Shown here: positions 34,570-42,523 of the stretch, one piece after another | Layout: every line of letters begins with the position of its first letter | Position numbering within the stretch: the first letter of the stretch is position 1 | Assembly (NCBI GenBank): GCA_943372645.1 | Contig: CALRZN010000010.1 | Coordinates: 1-64,000, forward strand | Reading direction: 5' to 3' | DNA: 64,000 nucleotides | Source of the DNA: VBWE01 sp943372645 | GTDB taxonomy: Bacteria; Bacteroidota; Bacteroidia; Palsa-965 | Made by a program: the position numbers and the translations under genes | Notes under the pieces: model-generated | What the model saw: only the letters and a program-made list of their open reading frames with translations | The model's database searches: none | What the model was told of the DNA's origin: nothing

Positions 34570-35391
34570 TTAATACATTAATGTTTTAAGTACTTCGGCG
34601 AATTCCTTATTTAATTTCGCGATTGTTTCCGGTTGCAGTTTTTCGCGGTGATCGCCGGCTTTTACTTTTCGTTTGTGTGCTTTCGGATCTTCGCGGTCCA
34701 CTTCGAAATCGGCGGGGCTTACGATTTCGCCGGGCACTACGGGCAGGCCGGTAAAGGTTTCCAGCTGTTTTTCATACGCTTCCGGATTTTCAATAATGTC
34801 TTCGTAGCGCGCAAAAAACACATTCGGTTTACCGATCCAGGGCAGGTACGTTTCGTAGCGTTTCCGGAAATCGGCTGCGATATGCAGCACGTACGCGTCA
34901 ATGGAAAGTTCGCCGGCTGTTTGTTTCAGTTTAAAAAACTCCGGGTTCTGCACAGGATGGCTGTAGCGCGTGGAGAAAAAATGCGAAACGAGTACATCGC
35001 GCGGATCGCGGAGTACGAGCAGGATCTGTTGTTTATCAAATTCCGGCACTTCAAACGGGTAACGGAACACACAGTGGAAAACACCGTGTGCACCAAATAC
35101 ATTTTGTTTCTGTTTGGCATCGTTAAAAAACAGCGCGCGGCCGGCCGGGCGTACTTTTGCAAACCAGGAACTGAGGTCGGAAATGGCATACCCGTGTTTC
35201 TCAAAAAAAGGCGTGAACCGCATGGTGAGCAACGATGATCCGGCTTTGTGCACCGTAAAAAAAATCACATTTGGTTTATCGCTGACCGGTTTGAAACGCC
35301 CGCGGAGCAATGCCTGTTCGGTTTTAAAATAGAGCAGTTTCAGCAAAAATGCCTTGATGCGGAACTGCAGTTTAAACCCGGTTGCGTTCAT
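34570..35391 (-). CDS. Sulfotransferase-domain protein A
   Basis: 273 residues. Putative PAPS-dependent sulfotransferase. The 5'-phosphosulfate loop is FFTVHKAGSSLL (residues 44-55) and the 3'-phosphate motif is VLRDPRDVLVSHFFS (126-140), followed by ARYEDIIENPEAY. These features fit the Sulfotransfer_1/3 families. The acceptor is unknown. It stands alone on the minus strand, flanked by a convergent glycosyltransferase and a large palindromic region. One of four sulfotransferases in 8 kb, suggesting a multi-sulfated product. Confidence 0.82.
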   Translation of the reverse strand: MNATGFKLQFRIKAFLLKLLYFKTEQALLRGRFKPVSDKPNVIFFTVHKAGSSLLTMRFTPFFEKHGYAISDLSSWFAKVRPAGRALFFNDAKQKQNVFGAHGVFHCVFRYPFEVPEFDKQQILLVLRDPRDVLVSHFFSTRYSHPVQNPEFFKLKQTAGELSIDAYVLHIAADFRKRYETYLPWIGKPNVFFARYEDIIENPEAYEKQLETFTGLPVVPGEIVSPADFEVDREDPKAHKRKVKAGDHREKLQPETIAKLNKEFAEVLKTLMY

Positions 35392-35528
35392 AGCGCTGCG
35401 ATAATGCGGTTAAAAATAGGAAAAGAATCGGCACTGTGGCAGGAGATGCTGTTCCGCCAGGGCAATCACTTCTAAATAGTAGTTCGAATTATGATTTTTA
35501 AAAACAGGAAAATCATACGATGATAGCA
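35392..35528. other. Upstream region of sulfotransferase A
   Basis: No credible gene and no full TAnnTTTG on the minus strand. It leads into a compound palindrome at 35529-35729; 35730-35901 beyond the palindrome likewise holds no gene. Confidence 0.4.
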
Positions 35529-35729
35529 GATCGTACAGTTGATGCCGCCCCGCTGGGGCTCAAACACAAACACAAATACTATTTTCTATTATATGCCGTC
35601 CTGCCAGGACTACTTTTTGGTCCGGATTTATTACCGGAATAGGGAGTAGTCCCGGCGGGACGGCATAAGTCAGAAGAGCATGTTTACAAAACGAATGAGC
35701 CCAGACAGGGCGGCATCAACCGTACGATC
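35529..35729. repeat. Compound (nested) palindromic repeat, about 200 bp
   Basis: Outer arms of 33 nt (35529-35561 and 35697-35729) contain GATCGTAC, GATGCCGCCC and GGGCTC with few mismatches. Inner arms of 23 nt (35592-35614 and 35645-35667) contain TATGCCGTCC and GGACTACT with two mismatches. Both arm pairs share the ATGCCG(T/C)CC theme. A BIME-like structure of dispersed repeats. Confidence 0.8.
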
Positions 35730-35901
35730 GTAATACGTAAAGAATCTGCCAGCGAAGAAAAAACAGCAGTCATCCCATAATGCTATTTTCCGTATATTAT
35801 TTTAGCCGCGATTGCCCTGGCGTTCCGAATCGAGCAGTCCGTTTTATTGATCTTTATCATTTTCCGTTCGGTAAGCCGGATCAAATATGTAACTTGGAGG
35901 C

Positions 35902-36549
35902 ATGATCATATCCGGCTACGGTATTAAACTCATTCGCCTGCGGCACGAAGACATCGAGCTGGTAAGGCAGATGCGCAATGCGGAACACGTGAAACGCTTC
36001 ATGGAGTTCCGCGAAACCATTACGCCGGAGATGCAGGAAAAATGGTTCCGCAGCATTGACAACATCCACAACAACTATTTTGTAATCGAATACAAAAAGA
36101 AAAAGATCGGCCTCATCAGCGGGGCGCAGATTGACTGGGAGAAAATGGAAACCGGCAACGGGGGCATTTTTATCTGGGAGCAGGAATACTGGGACACGCC
36201 GGTGCCACTCTCCGCCTCCATCCTGCTCACCGATCTTTCGTTTGCGCTCGGTTTCCGTTGCACTTTTGTACGTGTGCTGCGCGACAATCCGAAAGCCATT
36301 GCGTTTAACATGCAGCTCGGCTATGTGCGCGCCGAAGACCAGGAAGAACAGTACAACCAATTGTATGTACTTACCGAGGAAGCCTACCGCAAACGCATCG
36401 CCCGTGTAAAACAGGTGCTGCACAAACATTATGAAGAACTGATTGAATGTGAAGTAACCGATCCGGAACATCCCGCGGAAAAAAACTTCCTCGAAGTATA
36501 TGACCGCCTGCCGGACGATTTAAAAAAACGCTTAAATGTAGTGCGATGA
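35902..36549 (+). CDS. GNAT-family N-acetyltransferase
   Basis: 215 residues. The N-terminal part fits Acetyltransf_3 (IKLIRLRHEDIELVRQMRNA), with acetyl-CoA-binding core features around VRVLRDNPKAIAFNMQLGY at about 130-150. A C-terminal extension of some 55 residues is charged and helical. Likely acceptor: an amino sugar or other small amine; RimJ/RimL-like protein N-acetylation is possible. It overlaps the next gene by 4 nt (ATGA), so it probably acts in the same pathway as the hydroxylase that follows. No strong promoter box is visible (TAACTTGG, 9 nt before the ATG, is imperfect). Confidence 0.85.
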   Translation: MIISGYGIKLIRLRHEDIELVRQMRNAEHVKRFMEFRETITPEMQEKWFRSIDNIHNNYFVIEYKKKKIGLISGAQIDWEKMETGNGGIFIWEQEYWDTPVPLSASILLTDLSFALGFRCTFVRVLRDNPKAIAFNMQLGYVRAEDQEEQYNQLYVLTEEAYRKRIARVKQVLHKHYEELIECEVTDPEHPAEKNFLEVYDRLPDDLKKRLNVVR

Positions 36550-37307
36550 GCAACGCATGGAATTACGCCGTTGAAAAGCCCTGGTTCAGTTACATGGGCG
36601 GCCGTTACACCGGCAACCTGCCCGACTGGTTTAACCGCGAAGATTTTAACTGGATACCCGAAACCGAAGCAAAGTTTGAAGCCTTCCGTACTGCACTCGA
36701 AAATTATTTAAACAGCCTGAACGGAAATATAGAACCCTATTTTCTGAAAGAACTCGCATCGCGCAAAGACAGCTGGCGCATGCACACGTTTTATTTCTGG
36801 GGACAGCGCGTGGCATCGTCATGCGACCGCGCACCGGAAGTGGAAGCGTTTTTTAAAAGTGTGCCGGGCATGGTTTCGGCTTCGGTGAGTTTGCTCGAAG
36901 GTCCGGCTGAAATTGCGGGGCACTATGGCGATACGAATACGGTGGTGCGTTGTCACCTCGGCATACGCATACCCGCCGGCCTGCCCGATTGCGCCATGGA
37001 AGTTGGTGGCGAAGCACGCGCGTGGCAGGAAGGCAAATGGCTGCTGTTTTGTGATGCGCGCTACCACCGCGCCTGGAACAACACGAACAAACCGCGTTAC
37101 ATTGTAATGATGGATGTGCTGCAGCCGCATTTCCTGGATCAGCAAAAAAACATCTGCTCCAATTCGCTTTCCCTCATCCGCCTGCAACAGGTGGAGGTAC
37201 AATTTCCGTTTGTGAAAAAGCTGCCGGGTTTTATGCGTGGTATGTTGCGCGTGTGGATTAAGCTTGGATTTTATTTTGGGGTTACGAAGATCAGTTTGGC
37301 GAAATGA
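36546..37307 (+). CDS. Aspartyl/asparaginyl beta-hydroxylase-like oxygenase
   Basis: 253 residues. Fe(II)/2-oxoglutarate oxygenase of the AspH/LpxO type. The two iron-ligand histidines can be placed in AGHYGDTN (about 124) and YHRAWNNT (about 177). The segment VVRCHLGIRIP with its Arg fits the conserved HLG core, and a late Arg (PRYIVMMDV) may bind 2-oxoglutarate. The C-terminal 50 residues are hydrophobic and basic, possibly membrane-associated. Coupled to the upstream GNAT. LpxO-type enzymes hydroxylate lipid A acyl chains; whether this one acts on a lipid, peptide or the cluster product is open. Confidence 0.82.
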   Translation: MSNAWNYAVEKPWFSYMGGRYTGNLPDWFNREDFNWIPETEAKFEAFRTALENYLNSLNGNIEPYFLKELASRKDSWRMHTFYFWGQRVASSCDRAPEVEAFFKSVPGMVSASVSLLEGPAEIAGHYGDTNTVVRCHLGIRIPAGLPDCAMEVGGEARAWQEGKWLLFCDARYHRAWNNTNKPRYIVMMDVLQPHFLDQQKNICSNSLSLIRLQQVEVQFPFVKKLPGFMRGMLRVWIKLGFYFGVTKISLAK

Positions 37308-37392
37308 GTTGTTCAGCAGGTTTCAAAACAAACGGTTGCGTTATTTTATGCAGGCGGGTGTTGCTGCCAAGCGATAAAATCAATATGCTATT

Positions 37393-37950
37393 TTAAGGTT
37401 TATAGATTTCAACCGTGCCATCACCAAAGTTAAGGTAGTACTGTCCTTGCGGCAGTGTGCTGATATCGGCGCGGAAATCGCATCCCTTGAGCATTACTAC
37501 TCCCCAGCGATTATAAACTTCATACCGTGTTGTTCCCGAGAAATTGATAAAATCGGAAGCACTTTTATTTTTCAAAGTAATTACCGGCATATCGGGCACA
37601 TCTGCTTTGGCCTCTGCTTTTACCTGTTTTCCTTCGGCCCGCACCACGATGTGATAGATGCCGCAGGAAGCATCTGCACCAAACGTATAGCTGCCGCCTC
37701 CTTTTTTGCCCTTTATTTTGCCAAGCAGGTATTCTTTATTCCAGCGCGATTCGTAAACCATGTAAACGATTTTTCCCGGTTGATTCTCGGCAGTCCAGGT
37801 AACCGTTCCGCCTTTGCTCACCTGCAGGTCGCGAATGGTGAACATAGGTGTATCGACTGTTCTGAAACTGCCCAGCATGAAGAAAATAATAACAGCAGCA
37901 ACGGGCAGCAAAGACAATCGGATTAAACGGAATTTATGGGTATACATCAT
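37393..37950 (-). CDS. Exported hypothetical with possible T9SS-type C-terminal domain
   Basis: 185 residues. An N-terminal signal anchor (about residues 11-30, LLPVAAVIIFFMLG) is followed by a beta-rich region (37-115). The last 50 residues, with TRYEVYNRWGVVMLKG, ISTLPQGQYYLNFGDG and a final VEIYKP, resemble the type A sorting domain of type IX secretion cargo. If real, the protein is exported and may be attached to the cell surface. No enzymatic motif is seen. Monocistronic. Confidence 0.65.
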   Translation of the reverse strand: MMYTHKFRLIRLSLLPVAAVIIFFMLGSFRTVDTPMFTIRDLQVSKGGTVTWTAENQPGKIVYMVYESRWNKEYLLGKIKGKKGGGSYTFGADASCGIYHIVVRAEGKQVKAEAKADVPDMPVITLKNKSASDFINFSGTTRYEVYNRWGVVMLKGCDFRADISTLPQGQYYLNFGDGTVEIYKP

Positions 37951-38001
37951 CGGTAAAAAGGTTAAATCAGCTATACATGCAACTAATCAAATTTACGATT
38001 T

Positions 38002-38718
38002 TCAGCGAATTACAACGCGCCTGCTTTTTGTTTGAAAGAGCAACTCCAGCGGCGTTTCGTCGAGGGGCATGTACAAAAACGAGGTGTATGTTTTTTTTGT
38101 TCTGTAATAATAATCGTAAACCGGTTCCCTGCCCCCGCCGATATCCAGGCACATGAGCATGTAACTTCCGGCCGTATCACTGGTATAGGAAAACTCCCGC
38201 AATTCAACGTGGCAGATATTGGAAGCCATTGCCGAACGGCATTGGGCTTTCATCGTTTTAACCGTATCGCTTTTCAGTTCTACACCGGATTCATCAATAA
38301 CTCCGAGGAAGGGCGTTTTTAATTTCCCGGCAACACGAAAATCAACCCGGACTTCCGGAAACCCTTTCATGCGTTCGTTGCGCAGGTAAAAATTTCCGCA
38401 GCAGGAATTGTACATAAACGTGTACACTTCGGGCTTACTGATGTTGCAAATAATGGTATCCCATTTCGAGTTTTTGGATGCTTTGAAAAATACCGTGTCC
38501 AATTTATTTGCATCCGGTTTTACATGCACCGTATCCGAACCCCAGTGCATGTGTTGCCCGTTGATGATCCATTCCATTTCAAGAACATGCTCCAGGTGGC
38601 TTTTGCTTCCCACATCCCTGCCGAGGCGCATGGAGTCTGCGTAGAAGCGGGCGGTTTGGGCTGCACAGAACTGGAACGTATGCAGGAAACAGAAAAACAG
38701 GATCAGTCTTCTTAACAT
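38002..38718 (-). CDS. Secreted hypothetical protein, 238 aa
   Basis: It starts with a signal peptide (LILFFCFLHTFQFCAAQ, cleavage near residue 20). The mature protein is beta-rich with four cysteines (YNSCCGNF near 116-117, C158, C167), which could form disulfides, and ends RRVVIR. No recognised domain. Next to another exported unknown on the same strand (52-nt gap), so the two may form a unit. Function unknown; periplasmic or surface location likely. Confidence 0.65.
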   Translation of the reverse strand: MLRRLILFFCFLHTFQFCAAQTARFYADSMRLGRDVGSKSHLEHVLEMEWIINGQHMHWGSDTVHVKPDANKLDTVFFKASKNSKWDTIICNISKPEVYTFMYNSCCGNFYLRNERMKGFPEVRVDFRVAGKLKTPFLGVIDESGVELKSDTVKTMKAQCRSAMASNICHVELREFSYTSDTAGSYMLMCLDIGGGREPVYDYYYRTKKTYTSFLYMPLDETPLELLFQTKSRRVVIR

Positions 38719-38795
38719 TCTTGGCGATTAAAAAACACTTCGTATCAGTTCAGATGGCAATTGCAGAAGTAAGAGCGATCACACGTCAAAATACC

Positions 38796-39743
38796 TTACC
38801 ACTCATCCTCAAAATTAACCCGTTTCACCAGCCACTCGAGCCAGCTTTGGTTAACTTCTGTTAAAGGTTGTTTCTCCGGGCGGCGACGGGGTTTGCTGAA
38901 CTGCGAAAAATCAAGGCGCAACATGGTGGGATAATGAAAGGTCGGATTCATCAGCCATTTGAAATGACGCACAAACAGACCGCGGTACGCACCGGGAAAA
39001 TTGCTGATGGTGTAATGCGGATACAGTTTTTTCACCACGCCCACAGCCTGCGTTTTATTAAACGTCATTTCCGGCGCGTTGCCCCAGCTTTTCGCCAGGT
39101 CCATGCCGATGTGAAACGTAAGGTGTTTGCCGGTAAACAACCGGAAGTGCGTTGCATGCGCATACAGATTGTGCATGAAGGTCATGTCCACAAACGGCAA
39201 ACCGATCACGGTGTTATCGAGTATAAATTTCGGAAACAGATCGCGGTGAAAAACGAGCGTATCAAAACCGGTATGTGTTTCACCGGCTTCGGCATACATT
39301 TCATCCAGCTGCGCAATGGAATTGTAACGTCCCGAAATACGCCTGCGGTTGATGGCAAACGCATCATATCCTTTTGCGGCATAATGCGCCACCATGCGGT
39401 AAAAACCGGGCATCAGCGCAATGTCCACATTCGTATAAATAATGTAATCGGCCTGCGTTGTTTGTACTGCACGTTCCAGCACATCGGCCAGCAGGGGCAG
39501 TTGCCGTTTGCTGCCGGACAGTACATCGGCCAGCGATCGTGTGAGTTCAGGCGTTGCCGTAAAACCTTCGGGTAGCGCATCGCGGTCGTTTGCAAAAAGC
39601 GCCGCAAGCAGTTCCACTTCGGCCACATCAGCCGCTGCCGCTTTTGCACGGCGCATCGTTTCAAACGTTATGGGCTGCACGCGAAACATTTCACTGCCTT
39701 CGGGAGCAATAAACGGATTAACGATGTGCGCTATGCGGAGCAT
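38796..39743 (-). CDS. GT-A-like glycosyltransferase-related protein
   Basis: 315 residues. The segment DYIIYTNVDIALMPGFY (99-115) resembles the nucleotide-sugar/metal site of GT-A enzymes (TNVDI in place of DxD), and INRRRISGRYNS follows. No membrane segment. I cannot assign a family with certainty. The -7 box TAGCTTTG at 39750-39757 lies 6 nt before its ATG. It is divergent from the sulfotransferases, so it may make the glycan they sulfate (inference). Confidence 0.6.
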   Translation of the reverse strand: MLRIAHIVNPFIAPEGSEMFRVQPITFETMRRAKAAAADVAEVELLAALFANDRDALPEGFTATPELTRSLADVLSGSKRQLPLLADVLERAVQTTQADYIIYTNVDIALMPGFYRMVAHYAAKGYDAFAINRRRISGRYNSIAQLDEMYAEAGETHTGFDTLVFHRDLFPKFILDNTVIGLPFVDMTFMHNLYAHATHFRLFTGKHLTFHIGMDLAKSWGNAPEMTFNKTQAVGVVKKLYPHYTISNFPGAYRGLFVRHFKWLMNPTFHYPTMLRLDFSQFSKPRRRPEKQPLTEVNQSWLEWLVKRVNFEDEW

Positions 39744-39749
39744 GGGTTA

Positions 39750-39757
39750 CAAAGCTA
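39750..39757 (-). promoter_or_regulatory. -7 box of the GT-A-like gene (near-leaderless)
   Basis: TAGCTTTG on the minus strand, 6 nt before the ATG at 39743. Confidence 0.4.
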
Positions 39758-39835
39758 TGAAAATTCAGTCGGCAGTCGGCAAGTCTTAAGCCGGCTGATT
39801 ACAAAGACTGAATTGAATTAATTACTTTTACCCCT

Positions 39836-40660
39836 ATGCCCGCAAATGCACCACCATCCTGCCTCCTGTTTCTGCACATTCCGAAAACGGCCGGATCATC
39901 TATGCGCAGCATTCTGGAACTGAACTACCGCAAAAACGAATGGTTCCTGGCGCGGGAGATGTGGAAAGGCAATCCGAATTTTTATGCGCTGCCCGAAGAG
40001 AAACGCAACCAGTTGCGGCTCGTGATGGGCCACCAGGGCTTTGGTTTACACACCGCCATCGGTGAACGTTCGTTCGAATATTTTACGCTGCTCCGCGATC
40101 CGGTGGATCGCATCATGTCATTGTATTATCACATATTGCGCAACCGCGAACATCCGCTGTATGCAGAATTTCAGCGCGAAAAATATACGCTGGCCGATGT
40201 GCTGCACAAACAGCTTTCGCCGGCGTACGACAACTGCCAGGTGCGCATGCTGGCCGGGGCCATGGATGTGCCTTACGGCGGAATTACAGAAGCACATTAC
40301 ATTGCAGCCATCAAAAACCTTGAACACTATATTCCGCTGGCAGGACTACAAAACCGGTTTGATGAATTTGTGCTGCTGCTCGCCGATCGTTACCAATGGA
40401 AACGGCCATATTACCGGCGTTTTAAAGTGGGCGGCAACCGCATTGCAAAATCGGCGCTGGATGCAGAAACCACCGCACTCATCCGCGCGCACAATGCCTG
40501 GGACGAGCGCCTGCTTGCGTATGTAACAGTTCGTTTTGAAAAACAGGTAGCCGCGCAGGGGCCTGATTTTCCGGCACGCGTTAAACGGTATGCAAAACGT
40601 AACCGCCTGTTCGAAAAGTTTGTGAATGCGCTGCCGTGGGTAAAGAAACCGCATGATTAG
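39836..40660 (+). CDS. Sulfotransferase family 2 protein B
   Basis: 274 residues. The PAPS 5'-phosphosulfate loop LFLHIPKTAGSSM (11-23) is textbook Sulfotransfer_2, as in carbohydrate 2-O-sulfotransferases. The 3'-phosphate motif is FTLLRDPVDRIMSLYYH near 82-98. The region YDNCQVRMLAGA follows. It probably sulfates a sugar. A tandem paralogue follows at 40842. Promoter-like TACTTTTA (39823-39830) lies 5 nt before the ATG. Confidence 0.87.
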   Translation: MPANAPPSCLLFLHIPKTAGSSMRSILELNYRKNEWFLAREMWKGNPNFYALPEEKRNQLRLVMGHQGFGLHTAIGERSFEYFTLLRDPVDRIMSLYYHILRNREHPLYAEFQREKYTLADVLHKQLSPAYDNCQVRMLAGAMDVPYGGITEAHYIAAIKNLEHYIPLAGLQNRFDEFVLLLADRYQWKRPYYRRFKVGGNRIAKSALDAETTALIRAHNAWDERLLAYVTVRFEKQVAAQGPDFPARVKRYAKRNRLFEKFVNALPWVKKPHD

Positions 40661-40722
40661 GGCGTTTAAAACAAATGTCCTCCGGATCGTTCAGGATATT
40701 TTATAGAAAACATCTTACAATT

Positions 40723-40822
40723 AGTGGCAGTGGCAGGCAGCAGTAGCAGTCGTGTTTTCGTAAGCAACAGAATCAATTTCTGAAATACCTTCCGACTGCC
40801 ACTGCCTACTGCCACTGCCACT
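40723..40822. repeat. GGCAGT inverted repeat
   Basis: Arm 40723-40752 (AGTGGCAGTGGCAG...GCAGTCG) pairs with 40793-40822; both ends are exact and 9 inner bases differ. The left arm with its upstream TTACAATT is repeated at 62843. It forms a large hairpin between two sulfotransferase genes. Confidence 0.7.
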
Positions 40823-40830
40823 TATTTCAG

Positions 40831-40838
40831 TATCTTTG
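40831..40838 (+). promoter_or_regulatory. -7 box of sulfotransferase C (near-leaderless)
   Basis: TATCTTTG, 3 nt before the ATG at 40842. This argues against the upstream TTG at 40836, which lies within the box. Confidence 0.45.
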
Positions 40839-40841
40839 TTT

Positions 40842-41660
40842 ATGCCCGAAAAACATCCGGATCATCTTTTGTTTTTGCATATTCCGAAAGCGGCCGGCAT
40901 TACCATGCTGGGCATTCTTTTCCGGCAATATGCGGAAGCGGAGCGTTTCGGAACGAAAGGGCTGTGGCAGGGGAACGCGGATTTTAACGCGCTGCCGGAC
41001 GCAAAGAAACATGCGATTAAATTACTCTACGGACATTTTCCGTTCGGGTACCACAAACACCTCGGCGGCGGAACCTCCGAGTATTTCACGCTCCTCCGCG
41101 ATCCGGTAGAGCGCGTGCTTTCGGCGTACAGCGACATTCTTGAAACCAAAGACCATTACCTGCACCAGGAATTTGTTACCTCGCGCTCGTCGTTTGCCGA
41201 TCTGCATACGCGCGGCAACTGGCCTGCACTCGACAACTGCCAGGTGCGCATGCTTTCAGACAGCGTAATGGCGCCTTACGGCAGCATCGGCGAAACACAG
41301 TTGCAACAGGCCATTCACAACATTGAAACATATTTCCCGGTGGTGGGTGTGCAGCATTATTTTGACGAATGCCTGCTTGAACTTACCGAACGTTACGGCT
41401 GGAAAAAACCCTGGTACCGCAAACGCCACGTTACAGCGCGGCGCATCAACCAGCAGGACCTGCCCGCTTCGGAAATCCAGGCCATCCGTTCGGCCAATAC
41501 GTTTGACCAGCAGCTGTTCGACTTTGTATGGAAACGCTGCGATGCGCATTACAAGGCGCTGGGTGAACCGTTCCGGAAAAAACTGGCCGCTTTTCAGCAG
41601 CGCAACAACCTGCTCGGCAAAATGATGAATATTTTTTCACCAGCCGATCCGGAATCATAA
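40842..41660 (+). CDS. Sulfotransferase family 2 protein C
   Basis: 272 residues from the ATG at 40842. Paralogue of the preceding gene. LLFLHIPKAAGITM is the PAPS loop and YFTLLRDPVERVLSAYSDI the 3'-phosphate motif, then LDNCQVRMLSDS. Shared length, motif spacing and a Pro-Tyr-Gly segment after CQVRM show a tandem duplication that has diverged substantially, so the two may modify different positions. Twenty nt separate it from sulfotransferase D. Confidence 0.87.
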   Translation: MPEKHPDHLLFLHIPKAAGITMLGILFRQYAEAERFGTKGLWQGNADFNALPDAKKHAIKLLYGHFPFGYHKHLGGGTSEYFTLLRDPVERVLSAYSDILETKDHYLHQEFVTSRSSFADLHTRGNWPALDNCQVRMLSDSVMAPYGSIGETQLQQAIHNIETYFPVVGVQHYFDECLLELTERYGWKKPWYRKRHVTARRINQQDLPASEIQAIRSANTFDQQLFDFVWKRCDAHYKALGEPFRKKLAAFQQRNNLLGKMMNIFSPADPES

Positions 41661-41680
41661 CCGCGGTTACGAATAAACAG

Positions 41681-42523
41681 ATGGCACGCACACTGAAACA
41701 ATATTTCCGCGCTGTACTGGTTAAACTTGGGCTGTTTGACGAAGGGGCTTTCCGCCTTGTGATCAACCGCATTTACCCGGACGATACCTTTATTGTTTCT
41801 TATCCAAAATCGGGAAATACGTGGATGCGTTTTTTACTCGCCAACCTGCTGCACCCGGACCAGGAAATCAATTTCCGGAACATTGACCACTTTGTGCCCG
41901 ATGTGTACAGCGCCCGCAAACAGGTGAACAAACTGCAGCGTCCACGTTTTATCAAGGCGCATGACGCCTGGTTTCATTATTTTCCGAAAACCATTTACAT
42001 CGTGCGCGATTACCGTGATGTGCTGGTTTCGTATTACCACTACCAGCAGGCACTGGGCGTATTTACCGGCACGCTGGAGGAATACATTGCGCATGTGAAT
42101 ACACATCATCCGTTCGGCAACTGGTCGGAGCATGTGCATGCTGCGCTGGCTTTCCAGGAAAAAAATCCCGAAAAAATAATCATCGTCCGCTACGAAGACC
42201 TGCTGAACGATACCGTGCAGGTGTTGCAGCAACTTTCGGCGTGGCTGAAAATTACACCCGCTGTTTCGCTGGAAGATGTTGCCGCACGTTGCCGCTTTGA
42301 GGAACTGCGCAAACTGGAAGAAAACGCGGGCAGTGCGTTTATGGATAAAACGCAGGGCGAACATTTTTTCCGCGAAGGCAAAGCCGGTGGCTGGAGCAAA
42401 CTGTTTAAACCGCACATGCTGAAAAAACTGTACGAAGATGCAGGTGTGCAGGCCATGCTGGCACATTTTAACTACACGCATCCCGGCGAAGGTTTTATTT
42501 TTAAAACGCCCCAGCCGAAATGA
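41681..42523 (+). CDS. Sulfotransferase family 1 protein D
   Basis: 280 residues. The PAPS-binding P-loop is VSYPKSGNTWMR (39-50). IKAHDAWF contains a likely catalytic His (H94). IYIVRDYRDVLVSYYHY (105-121) is the 3'-phosphate site, and FFREGKAGGWSKLF matches the RKGxxGDWK region of cytosolic sulfotransferases. Of a different family branch from the two genes upstream. Its stop overlaps the MBOAT-SGNH start (ATGA), which ties sulfation to that enzyme. Confidence 0.9.
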   Translation: MARTLKQYFRAVLVKLGLFDEGAFRLVINRIYPDDTFIVSYPKSGNTWMRFLLANLLHPDQEINFRNIDHFVPDVYSARKQVNKLQRPRFIKAHDAWFHYFPKTIYIVRDYRDVLVSYYHYQQALGVFTGTLEEYIAHVNTHHPFGNWSEHVHAALAFQEKNPEKIIIVRYEDLLNDTVQVLQQLSAWLKITPAVSLEDVAARCRFEELRKLEENAGSAFMDKTQGEHFFREGKAGGWSKLFKPHMLKKLYEDAGVQAMLAHFNYTHPGEGFIFKTPQPK

